Assembly: GCA_026260175.1 (NCBI GenBank)
Contig: JAKCWW010002281.1
Coordinates: 9,601-59,461, forward strand
Reading direction: 5' to 3'
Source of the DNA: Reticulitermes lucifugus
Lineage: Eukaryota > Arthropoda > Insecta > Blattodea > Rhinotermitidae
DNA length: 49,861 nucleotides
The notes beneath the pieces were generated by a model. It was not told where the DNA came from. It worked only from the letters and a program-made list of their open reading frames with translations, and did not search any database. Of the stretch, positions 10,400 to 19,597 are shown piece by piece. A program made the position numbers and the translations under genes. Position 1 is the stretch's first letter. The number at the start of each line of letters is the position of its first letter.

Positions 10400-11218
10400 G
10401 TCAAACTGCAAACCCTTCACATTTTCAGAGACATGTACTCTGCTGTAATCAAAATATTCAACACTTTACCATGTAGACTCACAAGTCTCGTGAAGGAAAC
10501 GTCTCACTGTAAATTACCATAACCTTTAGGAGATAGACTTAAATGTCATTTTATCTCCTGATGGCCCAAGTTTTCAGGCTTAGCATGGACATTTACATTG
10601 CTACCAAGCAAACACACAGATATCAGCAAATGACATGCTGGGGGCCATTTACCAGTATATTTTAGAAACCAGCGTATAGTCTCTTAGGATTATTTAAAGA
10701 AATACACTCCTTTTATTCTGCTGATTAATTTCTAATGTCTAGAAATGATTCATAATCTTACTTCCAGCTGTATATAATAGATTAATGTAACAATTGGATA
10801 TTGCTTGTGAATTACTTAAAATATTTTTGTCTTGTACTAATTCTACATATTTTGTGTTTCTATAACTTATTCCAAATCCTATTGTCACATGGACTAATTC
10901 TGGATAAGTGGAATTTATAATACATGTATAAACAATTTTCAGGTTACTGTCAATTATAATAGCAAGACACAGAAAGCTTCAGAAAGGCTCTACTAACTAA
11001 GCTTTAACTAGATAATCAGTCATGAAGTTAAAGCTGAAATGCATTCCCTTCTTTAAGTATGTCTGAATACTTTTTAAATCCAAAGCATGCAGTCACCACA
11101 GCACATGACAAGTTTGGTGCACAAACCAAGACATAAAAACACTTTAAATATGATGCAGCAATAAAGGCTTAAAATTATTCTTATGGATAAATTTAACTGA
11201 TGTTGAACACATTTGTAG
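9905..11218 (+). other. Intron of the membrane-protein gene
   Basis: The intron runs from a GTACGT donor at 9905 to an acceptor AG at 11217-11218. It contains a (CT)n microsatellite with an assembly gap; no other feature is recognised. Confidence 0.75.
10254..10398 (+). repeat. (CT)n microsatellite with 50-base assembly gap
   Basis: A pure CT repeat flanks a run of N at 10287-10336. The gap length is probably a placeholder, so the true repeat length is unknown. Confidence 0.95.
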
Positions 11219-11407
11219 GGGAAATGGAACAAAACATTTGCACCAGAAGAAATCTTGTATGTCACACCAGGACCTTTTGCCAATGGAATAAATTTGACCA
11301 TGTGCATAGTCGTGAAATGTTCTGCACAGGACGAAGAAAATATGTTTCTTTCAGGGGAACGCCTACAGAAATACCTGGAAGACATGACTCCCAATTTGAA
11401 AGAAACG
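11219..11407 (+). CDS. Membrane-protein gene, juxtamembrane exon 2
   Basis: The exon has 63 codons and is phase 0 at both ends (TTTGTAG acceptor, ACG/GTAAGC donor). The product begins GKWNKTFAPEEILYVTPG and includes INLTMCIVVKCSAQ and a predicted helical segment ending in YLEDMTPNLKET. It has one or two N-glycosylation sequons (NKT, NLT) and two cysteines. In-frame joining with the exons before and after supports a single folded ectodomain split over three exons. Confidence 0.85.
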
Positions 11408-12380
11408 GTAAGCTAACAACATCCACAAACACCCTTGTTACTCTTAATGTAAATCAGAGAGGCAATGTACGTATAACATAACTTTGAGGTGCATTCGTTT
11501 AACCATTGTTGCTTGTTGCCGTGGAAAAGGAATAAGTATTACGTATTATGAGTGTGTGTGTGTGTGTGTGTGTGTGTGTAACCTTAGTTATCTAGCACAC
11601 AAAATGCATGCACCATATTACCTTGTATATTGTCATCTGTGGCCTGTCCAGCTCTACAAAACTTTTTCACATTATCTCACAAATGGCACGATTTTTGGAA
11701 AAAAGTTTTTGAACATAAAATGTATGTTTTGATTTTCTCTACAAATTTTGTCTGAACAACTTCTCACTCTAAGAAGAATTCAGATAGATATTATCATAAA
11801 TATATGTAGGTTTTTGCGTGAAGTACCCTCTAGTCTTGTCAGATTTTAATGATATTTGAATTTTCTCAACTTATTTCCGAAAAGTACTGAAATATCAGAT
11901 TTCACGAAAATCCGTCCAGTTGGGAGCCAAGTTGTCCCATGCAGACGGACAGGCAGACATGACAAAGCCAATAGTCCCTTTTTGCAATTTTGTGAATGCT
12001 GCTTATCCTGAGAATAATACAAAACACATAAATATACTTTGTGGCTATACCTCGGTGGTCTCAATGTTAAAGCAGGCGATATATACAGTTATCACTGTGC
12101 TTTAAAGAGTTAAGTTGAAAATCATACATGCTATAGGCCTATATATAATAAAACTTTAAAATTTAATTTTAATAACTATCAGTACTGTCACGCATTGATC
12201 TGAATAGTATTTATGCAAACAAAAGACACTATACATAAAGTTCTCCCTGAAAGTTAAGACTTCACCTCAAGTTGTTTTAACTGTTCTTAGTGATGCTACT
12301 AAAGATCTATTAAACATTTTCTGATGTCACAAACTGAACTGAACAAAACCTTTACTAACTTTCCCATGTCACTTATACAG
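11408..12380 (+). other. Intron of the membrane-protein gene
   Basis: The intron contains a (GT)n microsatellite at about 11549-11579. Near 11870-12080 there is a repeat-like block with AAAATCCGTCCAGTTGGGAG and CAGACGGACAGGCAGACA, a signature seen at the ends of dispersed insect repeats. The acceptor is ACTTATACAG ending at 12380. Confidence 0.7.
11549..11579 (+). repeat. (GT)n microsatellite
   Basis: This is a short GT dinucleotide repeat inside the intron. Confidence 0.9.
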
Positions 12381-12596
12381 CTGCATTTAGAAATCATAGA
12401 TACTTCGATTGGGATTCTGACACCACAACAACACCACTGTAGAGTGCAGGAAAGAGATGGCAACCAAATGACAGTTACAATAGCAATGATTGTTGTAACA
12501 GTAATATTCATGATTATTATTGCTGCCCTCATGCTTACCATGAAGTGTCAGCAACACCATCGAAGTTTCGAGGCTCCATCTGGAATATCTTACCGG
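12381..12596 (+). CDS. Membrane-protein gene, transmembrane exon
   Basis: The exon has 72 codons and is phase 0 at both ends (TATACAG acceptor, CGG/GTGAGT donor). The first half completes the extracellular domain (LHLEIIDTSIGILTPQ, one Cys). It is followed by a hydrophobic helix of about 24 residues, MTVTIAMIVVTVIFMIIIAA and a few more. A stop-transfer flank comes next (MKCQQHHRS), with a Cys suited to palmitoylation. The polarity is therefore type I: Ser/Thr-rich region outside, tail inside. Confidence 0.9.
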
Positions 12597-13845
12597 GTGA
12601 GTTAAATTTTAAATTTTAACTGTTTGGTACAAAAATAACAGCACTAGAAACTTGCAGTGCACAGATGTCTAAGTAACTGTCATGTACAATTTATTATTCC
12701 ACAACACTCGGTAGCTGTTCAACAGGATGTCTGCAACAACCATTTATTTTCGACAAGCACAAAAGCTTGATTAATAAACCTCTGATTCCGAAAAGAAACC
12801 AATCATAGAAAAATATTTTCTGTAATTACTTCCAAAAACAAGAAGGGAGAGTTAAAGCAGGGAGCACTGCAATTGCAAAAAGGAAGTTTAACCCTTCATC
12901 TAAAGGTTATTTTTACTGTTTGTAGTGCATACTTTCCCACAAGACATAACACTACAAACACGGCATGCCCCGTTATCTCTACGCCCCCTCCCTTCAAAGC
13001 TCCAGAATGATCTGTGGACTTCAGAATTAATATGATTAAAGAACTGAAGTAACAAGAAATACAGAGATAAAGATGCACTTGAAGTACAGATATGTCCATA
13101 CATATTAACAAATCTGGGTGCCTTCTACATGGAAAAATTCAGAAAATTGTGTCTCATTAGCCATACAAGAAGGAAATAGGTTTTTCAAGATGATAGTTTT
13201 ACATTAGTATCTTAAAACACAAGGAAGTTGTCACTCCTCTTTGCAGTTGTGTTCTTTACACATCTGTATAATACACAAGACATCTTAGGATACATCTTAT
13301 CTGAATGTCCAAGTGTCCATCCAAATTAAAATAATAATGAAATATTTATAAATGTGGATTGCAAGTACTAATGAACTCAAATTTCATTTGAAGATTTATA
13401 TTAACATTTAAATTGATTCCATTATATATTCACCCTGTAATGTTCATGAACGAAACATCTATCTTGTATATGTGTCATGTTCTCAAGGGCTAGTTTTAAG
13501 AAACTTGATAGAAATTTCTACTTTCATATCAGATACCTAACATTCTAACTACATTTATGAAAGGCCCTCAAAGAGAATTTAGGTCAATGAGGCAACTGCA
13601 TAAAACTGCATATTCTAAGTGGTGGAATTTTAATATATGTGTGCATCTGGACAAGTTCTTTTCTATTTCTTGGGTCTCCTGTACACCCTGCCATAATTCA
13701 AGGACATGCTTCATCATTCACTTTCAGAAATACAAACATGAGTAAATGCCAAATAACTTCATTAACAGGCATAACATCATCAAATACCATATGAAATTCC
13801 TGTAATGAAGATCATCCTTTGACACACATGTTCACGGCTTTTCAG
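12597..13845 (+). other. Intron of the membrane-protein gene
   Basis: The intron runs from a GTGAGT donor to a GGCTTTTCAG acceptor at 13845. No repeat or gene is recognised inside. Confidence 0.7.
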
Positions 13846-14091
13846 CTACCAAGTCACACTGATGGACGACATTTAGCTACTGATGAGGAATGCACTGCTA
13901 TGGAACGAAGGAATTCTCACTTACAGGAAGTGAAAGAAGAGAAAGCTAATGGTTCTACACCCTCAACTTCCAAGGCTTCTGCAAATGTTAAATTGATCAG
14001 CAAGGAGGAACATGAAAAGTGGGTTGTACCCTATGATGAAGTAATAATTCAAGGTGAAAAATCAAAAGGTCATGAAGACACAAGACTATAA
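13846..14091 (+). CDS. Membrane-protein gene, cytoplasmic-tail terminal exon
   Basis: The exon has 81 codons plus TAA and enters in phase 0. It encodes a hydrophilic, Lys/Glu-rich tail: LPSHTDGRHLATDEECTAME, a Ser-rich linker, then EEHEKWVVPYDEVIIQ near the end. The WVVPYDEVII stretch is hydrophobic within a charged context and is a candidate short linear motif for a partner. Possible poly(A) signals AATAAA lie at 14126-14131 and 14131-14136, with a stronger-looking one at 14461-14466. The assembled protein has about 908 residues from the large exon onward, excluding the missing N-terminus. I do not recognise the family. The architecture recalls vertebrate KIAA1549-like proteins, but I cannot establish that. 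Confidence 0.85.
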   Translation, partial: LPSHTDGRHLATDEECTAMERRNSHLQEVKEEKANGSTPSTSKASANVKLISKEEHEKWVVPYDEVIIQGEKSKGHEDTRL

Positions 14092-14870
14092 AAAATGTAT
14101 GAAAATTAGTCAAACAGAGAAACAAAATAAAATAAAATTACTGACAAGTTAAGGAACATGAACCTTCCCTTACATGGTTCAAAATTTTCAGTATCACTAT
14201 AATAATTGGTATATATAACTAAGTTTACCATTAAAATGCTTAGGTTCATATCTGACAGAGTTAAATGGGTTACTTTACACACACATGAAACACCCAAAAT
14301 CTTTAACTTGTTGTAGTTTTGAGTACCAAATATGAAATATGCATGGTGTTTTAAAATCAATATGTGCCAGATGCAACCATTATCACTGAAAGCAAAAATG
14401 AACATTACAAGGGGAAGTCTTGGAATCTTGCAATATGCTTTTCAATTGTATGGATGCATAAATAAACCTTGGTTAATATGAAACGTGCAAAAAGCTAATT
14501 TCAGTATGTTAATGCTCTACTGTGAAGTAATTTAATATGAGCAAAACAAAACTGTGGAACTAAACTGAAGAAAACAACCATTTAACATAAAATAAAAATG
14601 AAAACTCCTTGTTGCTTAAACACCTTTAAATTACGACTGAATGGTATGAATACCCAATATTCTAACTCTGTAATGCACACAAATCACAAAGGGGCAGGTA
14701 TTGTATGAATTAATTAGGATGACAGAGGAGGGATAGAGGCTTATATAAAAAACAAACACAAATAATTAGAAACAACATAACAGTCTGAAGATCACAACAA
14801 ACAGCTAACTCTTCCATCTACACTCATTTTGATATAATTTCTGTGTAACACATGCTGTACAACCAGGAAT
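14092..14870 (+). other. 3' UTR and downstream flank of the membrane-protein gene
   Basis: This is A/T-rich sequence with AATAAA at 14126, 14131 and 14461. No further gene is recognised before the LINE tail at 14878. Confidence 0.5.
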
Positions 14871-14877
14871 TATATCT

Positions 14878-15055
14878 AAGTAACTCCATGGAGCAGAGTC
14901 CTTCTTGAGAAGCTAATGGTTTCTCAGATAGTCACGAAATTCCCCGCACTTTATGGAACCTGGAGGTTCATTAATGCATTCACAAAAGGCGACCACCTGT
15001 TCCTATCTTGAGTCAGATCAATCCAGTCCATGCCCTCATCCCACTTCTTGAAGCA
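14878..15055 (-). mobile_element. 5'-truncated LINE tail (copy 2)
   Basis: The minus strand reads DWIDLTQDRNRWSPFVNALM and then NLQVP and a stop, followed by a 3' UTR that matches the copy at 5142-5300 almost base for base (TCCTTCTTGAGAAGCT, AATTCCCCGC, TTATGGAACC). It is a second 5'-truncated insertion of the same LINE family in the same orientation. Confidence 0.8.
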
Positions 15056-15061
15056 TATGGA

Positions 15062-15300
15062 AAAGTGGAGGTATAGCTCCATGTGATTATAATCTTGGTA
15101 CTACGTAAATGCAAGTGGTCGGCGTCTTGTCCCAGCCACTTTACCCCTGGGAAAACAGCTTATGGTCCCCATTAAATAAAAGGCTGAGTGGGCCTTAGGA
15201 CTAGCATGGACATTGCAAAAAGACGAGAGTCTTCTGCCCTGTCAGAAATTGAACAATTCCTCAGCAATCTGGCTCACAGCACAGTCACTATACTCACTAC
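15062..15300 (-). repeat. tRNA-derived SINE (copy 2)
   Basis: The segment aligns with copies 1 and 3 through GAGGTATAGCT, the CCAGCCACTTTACCCCTGGGA block and GGCTGAGTGGGCC. The tRNA head near 15250-15300 is degenerate. It directly abuts the LINE tail at 14878-15055, so on the minus strand the SINE body runs into LINE 3' sequence. Confidence 0.7.
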
Positions 15301-15354
15301 ACTATCCCAGTGATCCACATTTATTTCAATTAGTGATATTAAGTGCATCAACAC

Positions 15355-15520
15355 AATCGAGGCCATGCCATACCTCCAGCAGTTATGCGCGAGTGTTTCA
15401 CCACAGAGAAAGAAGTTCAATCCCAGGCCAGCCCAAGTGGGATTTGTGGTGGACAAAGTGGCACTGGGACAAGTTTTTCTCTGTATACTTAGGTTTACCC
15501 ATCAGTATCAGTCTACAAAA
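15355..15520 (+). repeat. Second SINE type
   Basis: The block CATACCTCCAGCAGTTATGC, AGTGTTTCACC, AGAAGTTCAATCCC (box B-like), GGCCAGCCCAAGTGGGATTT and GTGGTGGACAAAGTGGCACT matches a tRNA-derived SINE type common in arthropods. It is in the opposite orientation to the neighbouring SINE copy 2. Confidence 0.6.
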
Positions 15521-16810
15521 GCCCTATATTCATTCACATACATTCAAATGCTATATATCAGCCCAAATGTCATGTAACTGAGAATAACACTAAGTACATT
15601 GTTCACTGCAAGTTATATACTCTATCCTAACCTAACCTAGAACAAACACAAACAGTGGAGTAAAAATATTCATTACTTACATCTGATGTACCATGACGCT
15701 TCGTTGATCACCTTCCTCTGAATTTATAACCATCAGTTCAGCCCCGTAAGAGAGTCCATGTAACCATTGCACTGCACACACTACATGCAGAAGGGCTGGA
15801 AATATGCATAGTGGCCGCCCACTCCTACAGGCCCATCAAAAATACATTGAACTCCACATGCATATTCATTCATTCTAAAATAATGGACAATTAACTGTGC
15901 TGCATCAAGTGAAGAAATTAACATATTTTTAACCATAATTACAGCCTCAGAAAAGGAACATTTATCAACATAAAATGAAATCTACCAGCATATGAAAGTT
16001 ATTAACTTAAACGACAGGGTGTAGTGATTAGCACCTGTGGTCTGTATGTGACAGGTCCCTGATTTTAATCTTGCGTGCGAGAAGTGCTAACCAATACAGC
16101 ACAAAAATTATTTCACTACAATTCACATATTAGGTACATGTCCACAAAAGCAAACAGTCTCACACCTCACAAGACCATGATCTTTTTCACTGCCATTACA
16201 ACCTTAAACTTCAAATATTCTGACTTCAGAGTTTAAAGTTTCCTCAGTCCTCCAAATTAATGATGGTCATGCATTAACACAGGCCACTACTGTTCCCTTG
16301 CACATCCTCTCACTTCACATTTGGCACTGTCAATAAATAACAAGAAAGAGGTAAAATGCAGTGCAGGGCTCAAAGTTTATTTCTGATGACTCACTGTCTT
16401 ATTCCAACTTTTGCTTTTAAAAATCCCATATCATTAGCCAAGATGCAGATAATGTATTTTTATTTTGTTTGCAAGTGTGACCAAACACATTTTCAACCTC
16501 TGTATTTATACAATGCTAATGTATGTCAAATATGCATGCAATCACATACTGTATTTTACAATGAATGGCCAGTTAGGCGAGATGCAGTACTTGGTGTGAC
16601 ATGTAAACTGGCCTTCCAGTTATGCAGAAGCTTAATTTGATCTCAGAACACATGCAGATATTATTAGACAATTATCATGCTTAATGAAGTACGTTTTTAG
16701 AAATTAATGCCTCATCTTCTGAAAGATTTCCTACTTCTTATATAGCATGCTAGCTGTATTATTAAGCTATCGAGTATGCATGTACACGATAGCATTATTT
16801 TCTTTCTACA
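15521..16810. other. No gene recognised; minor repeat pieces
   Basis: A three-unit CCTAA stretch (about 15624-15638) and a short tRNA-like box pair near 16018-16078 (GGTGTAGTGATTAGCACC ... GACAGGTCCCTG) are seen. No exon is supported. Confidence 0.4.
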
Positions 16811-16935
16811 GGAAACTGGAGGTCTACTCTAGTGGAAGAAATGATCCACAAATGATGAGGAACAGTAATATGGAAGCCAAGGAAGACATAGTAATGGTTC
16901 AGCTGCACAAACCACCATCAATTTATTATCAGTGA
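16811..16935 (+). CDS. Possible alternative 3' exon of the membrane-protein gene
   Basis: A strong pyrimidine tract and TTTCTTTCTACAG end at 16810. They are followed by 41 codons that read KLEVYSSGRNDPQMMRNSNM, then a KED-rich stretch and KPPSIYYQ before TGA. The sequence resembles a cytoplasmic tail. Joining would need a phase-2 donor; one weak candidate is AA/GTGGGT at about 14017 inside the terminal exon. This is a speculative alternative tail, not a required exon. Confidence 0.25.
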
Positions 16936-17096
16936 TGTGAAGATGACTGCATATGTCAAGGTTATTGAAAGAACATAACTTTAAACACCATGTGTCTTAT
17001 TTCCTGCACAAATGTGTGTGTGTATATATCTCATGAGAGTCTGTGGGTGCATGGGTGTATATGCATGCTAATATGGCTGGTTTTTGGGATTAACTC

Positions 17097-17361
17097 CCAG
17101 AGGTGTAGCTGGGGGGAGGGGGGGGGGGCTGGCAAGTGGTGTGGCTACCCCAGGCAACAGAGTTGAAGGGGCGGCAATTTGGATTGCAAAATGAATATTT
17201 TCAATAAAAAAATTGATTTTCTGTGCTCAATATATTTTGAATTGCTGAGCCAAATATGAGGAAACTGAATAAATAATTGTGATTTTTTTAAAAGTTCATA
17301 ATTTCTATCAGGGGTGGCCATTGCCCTGGGTGACAAAAAAAAACCCAGCTATGCCACTGGC
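17097..17361 (-). mobile_element. G-run MITE (copy 3) with visible TIRs
   Basis: The ends CAGAGGTGTAGCTGGGG (from 17098) and, reversed, CCAGTGGCATAGCTGGG (to about 17361) form terminal inverted repeats of about 16 bp. The interior is the reverse complement of 4683-4915. A G run follows the left end. I do not see a clear target-site duplication. Confidence 0.75.
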
Positions 17362-17363
17362 AA

Positions 17364-17520
17364 CACCGTGTAGTCGGGTAGACATTTACCTGTGTTTCAA
17401 AGAAACCAGCTACTTATCATCCACCTTCATGATGGAGGCAGCAGGTTTCCCTGAAATATCAATGAATGTCTACCAGACTACAAGGCATCCTATCCCAGAT
17501 GACAGTAACCTCTGCCACTG
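17364..17520 (+). repeat. Dispersed insect repeat fragment
   Basis: The segment has the GATGGAGGCAGCAGGTTTCC and GTCTACCAGACTACAAGGCA blocks typical of the family also seen at 4235 and 24213. Translation gives a gene-like string, but no start, splice site or domain is present. Confidence 0.5.
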
Positions 17521-17984
17521 AAACCTAAACTCACATGTGACTGTGTCTGGACATATACAACAAACAACATGCCACAGTTTTCTTCAGGAAATTAATTTGA
17601 GTTGTGGGCAGTGATTTGGAAAGTACTCTGAAGTCAAAACACAAGACTGGAAGTAGCAGCTTGCTTAAAGATTACGGTCTTCTGTGACACCATGTCGTCT
17701 CATCCCAGAAGGCAGTGAGAATCTCGCATCTCACACATTAGCTCCACTGTCAACATCCTTTCAGTAAGACAGTGTGTGGGGCTTGGAGCCTCCATAGTTC
17801 GCATTATAAACTTCCATTATGCATACAAACAATGATATATTGATACAATTATGGTTTAATCATACAGAGAGTAAAAATTTGAGGAAAGTTGTAACTTCAA
17901 ATTCAATGTACCTATCTCCATGTCTTGCAACTTTGTATTGCTGTAGAACAGCAAGAAATAACACATTCATTCCTTGGATTAGTA

Positions 17985-18400
17985 TTGCTTGATAAGCTAA
18001 CAGTTGCTTAGGCAGTCAAGATATTCTTGCATTGGCCCATTATGAACTTCACCTGTCCTCTTTAAGATCAGTTTTACTACTATCCTCCCATCCAGGCCGA
18101 GGCCCCCAAGTCGTCTCTTTTCTTCAAGTTTTCCCACCAGAACCTTGTACGCAGTTCTCACTCTCCCACGTGTGCTGCATGTCTCACCCATCTCATTCTC
18201 CATGATTTTAGCCTCCTAAGCACATTTAGATTATACAACTCCTCATTACGCATTTTTGTCCAGATCCTGTTACTCCCCGCTTAGTAAGTCCAAATGTTCT
18301 CCTCAGCACCTTCTTCTTGAATGCCCCCAGTCTATGTTCTTGCTTAAAGTGAATGACCAAGTTTCATGCCCATAAACCATACACAAAATTACAGTTTCAT
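17985..18400 (-). pseudogene. LINE reverse-transcriptase C-terminal remnant (copy 3)
   Basis: On the minus strand, broken frames spell the C-terminal part of an insect LINE protein: an MGMKLGHSL-like piece, then MRNEELYNLN, LRRLKSWRMRWVRHAAHVGE, YKVLVGKLEEKRRLG and a degenerate NWANARI-like end. Stops and frameshifts are frequent. It belongs to the same family as the tails at 5142 and 14878. The C-terminal domain after the RT is what remains; the catalytic palm is absent. Confidence 0.7.
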
Positions 18401-19172
18401 ATATTTATACACTTTTTACATTTTTAGACAGCAGACAGCAAGATGGAAGATCCTGAAAGGAACAGCAGCAAGCGTTCGCCAACTTTAATCTGCTTTAATA
18501 ATGTATTCATGAATGGAATTTTAATTTGTCAGTGTCATTCCAAAATATTTGAATTGTGCCACACAGTGAAAAACGAAAGTTATAACAACCTTTCGATTTA
18601 CTTAGGTTCAAAGACTGAAAAACATAAAAAATGTTTTATTGCAAGGCAACAAATGCTACAATCTGGAATAATGATAGAAAATAATTCTGGGGATTTTTGC
18701 ATTATGTTCCTTGCTATGCATGAGCCAAGTACTGGGTCAAAGATGTGAAGACCCCAACTTAAAAACTGAGGATGTGACAATATGCTGCCTGGTCAGGGCT
18801 GCTGCACACCACAGCGGATTATGGTAAATGAGTATGGAGAAATGGTGGGGTGGCAATCAGCCCAGTAAAAATGAAGCAGCTCAGAGAAAAGCCTATTGTG
18901 GTGTTACTTTATCTACCATAATTCTCATACAAAACCGCCCGAGTTTTAAACTGAAACTCAATGATGAGAACCCACTACCTATGTGCCTTTGCTACAGCAT
19001 GCACAAGAAACTATTGTAAAAAAATGATAAACTATATTTTGGGTCATTCTGCAGTACAGCTGCAATTACTAAGTGAGATAAGAATGCTCTTAGTATAGCA
19101 ACATGTCTGTAGTACTGCTGCTAGAGTCAACTGCTGACAATTCACAAACGTGCTGGGGACTTGGAAGTATTA
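18401..19172. other. No gene recognised
   Basis: Short open frames near 18443-18748 have no recognisable domain or splice context. Confidence 0.45.
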
Positions 19173-19597
19173 CTTTAGACCAGTGGTTCCCGGCTCCCAC
19201 GGGATCCATGGATCCATTTCTGTAATGGCTACTTTAAAGTTTATTTATTTTCTTTAATTAAAGAAATAATGTTTTGTTAAAAATAATCATAAAACTTCTT
19301 TAATTGGCAATGTGTTCATTTCATATGACTGTTATAATGACTAATAAGAAGCCCCCTGTACCCACGAAGTGAGCAACAATCACTTTAGTTAAGGTCTAAT
19401 CAAGCAATGCATTGTTACGTATGTTACTGGTATGCATTCATAGCTATCTAAAATCAGTTCTGAGATATAAATTTTTAATTTTGGATAACTATCATCCAGA
19501 CACTATTTACGTGAGCAAGGATGCGAGGATCCATGGTTATTTTCTGAAGCCAGAAGGGGTCAGCAAGCAAAAAAGTTTGGGAAACACTGCTTTAGAC
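19173..19597 (+). mobile_element. hAT-type MITE with 8-bp target-site duplication
   Basis: A 409-bp element (19181-19589) begins CAGTGGTTCCC and ends GGGAAACACTG, giving inverted ends of about 11 bp. It is flanked by perfect 8-bp direct repeats CTTTAGAC at 19173-19180 and 19590-19597. The 8-bp duplication and CAGTG ends identify the hAT superfamily. No transposase is encoded. Confidence 0.9.

Noticed and set aside
10105..10522. Long open frames across the CT microsatellite
   Set aside because: They consist of dinucleotide repeats and N bases and have no coding meaning.
15624..15638. Insect telomere repeat (CCTAA)
   Set aside because: Only about three units, too few to be more than chance or a minor interstitial trace.
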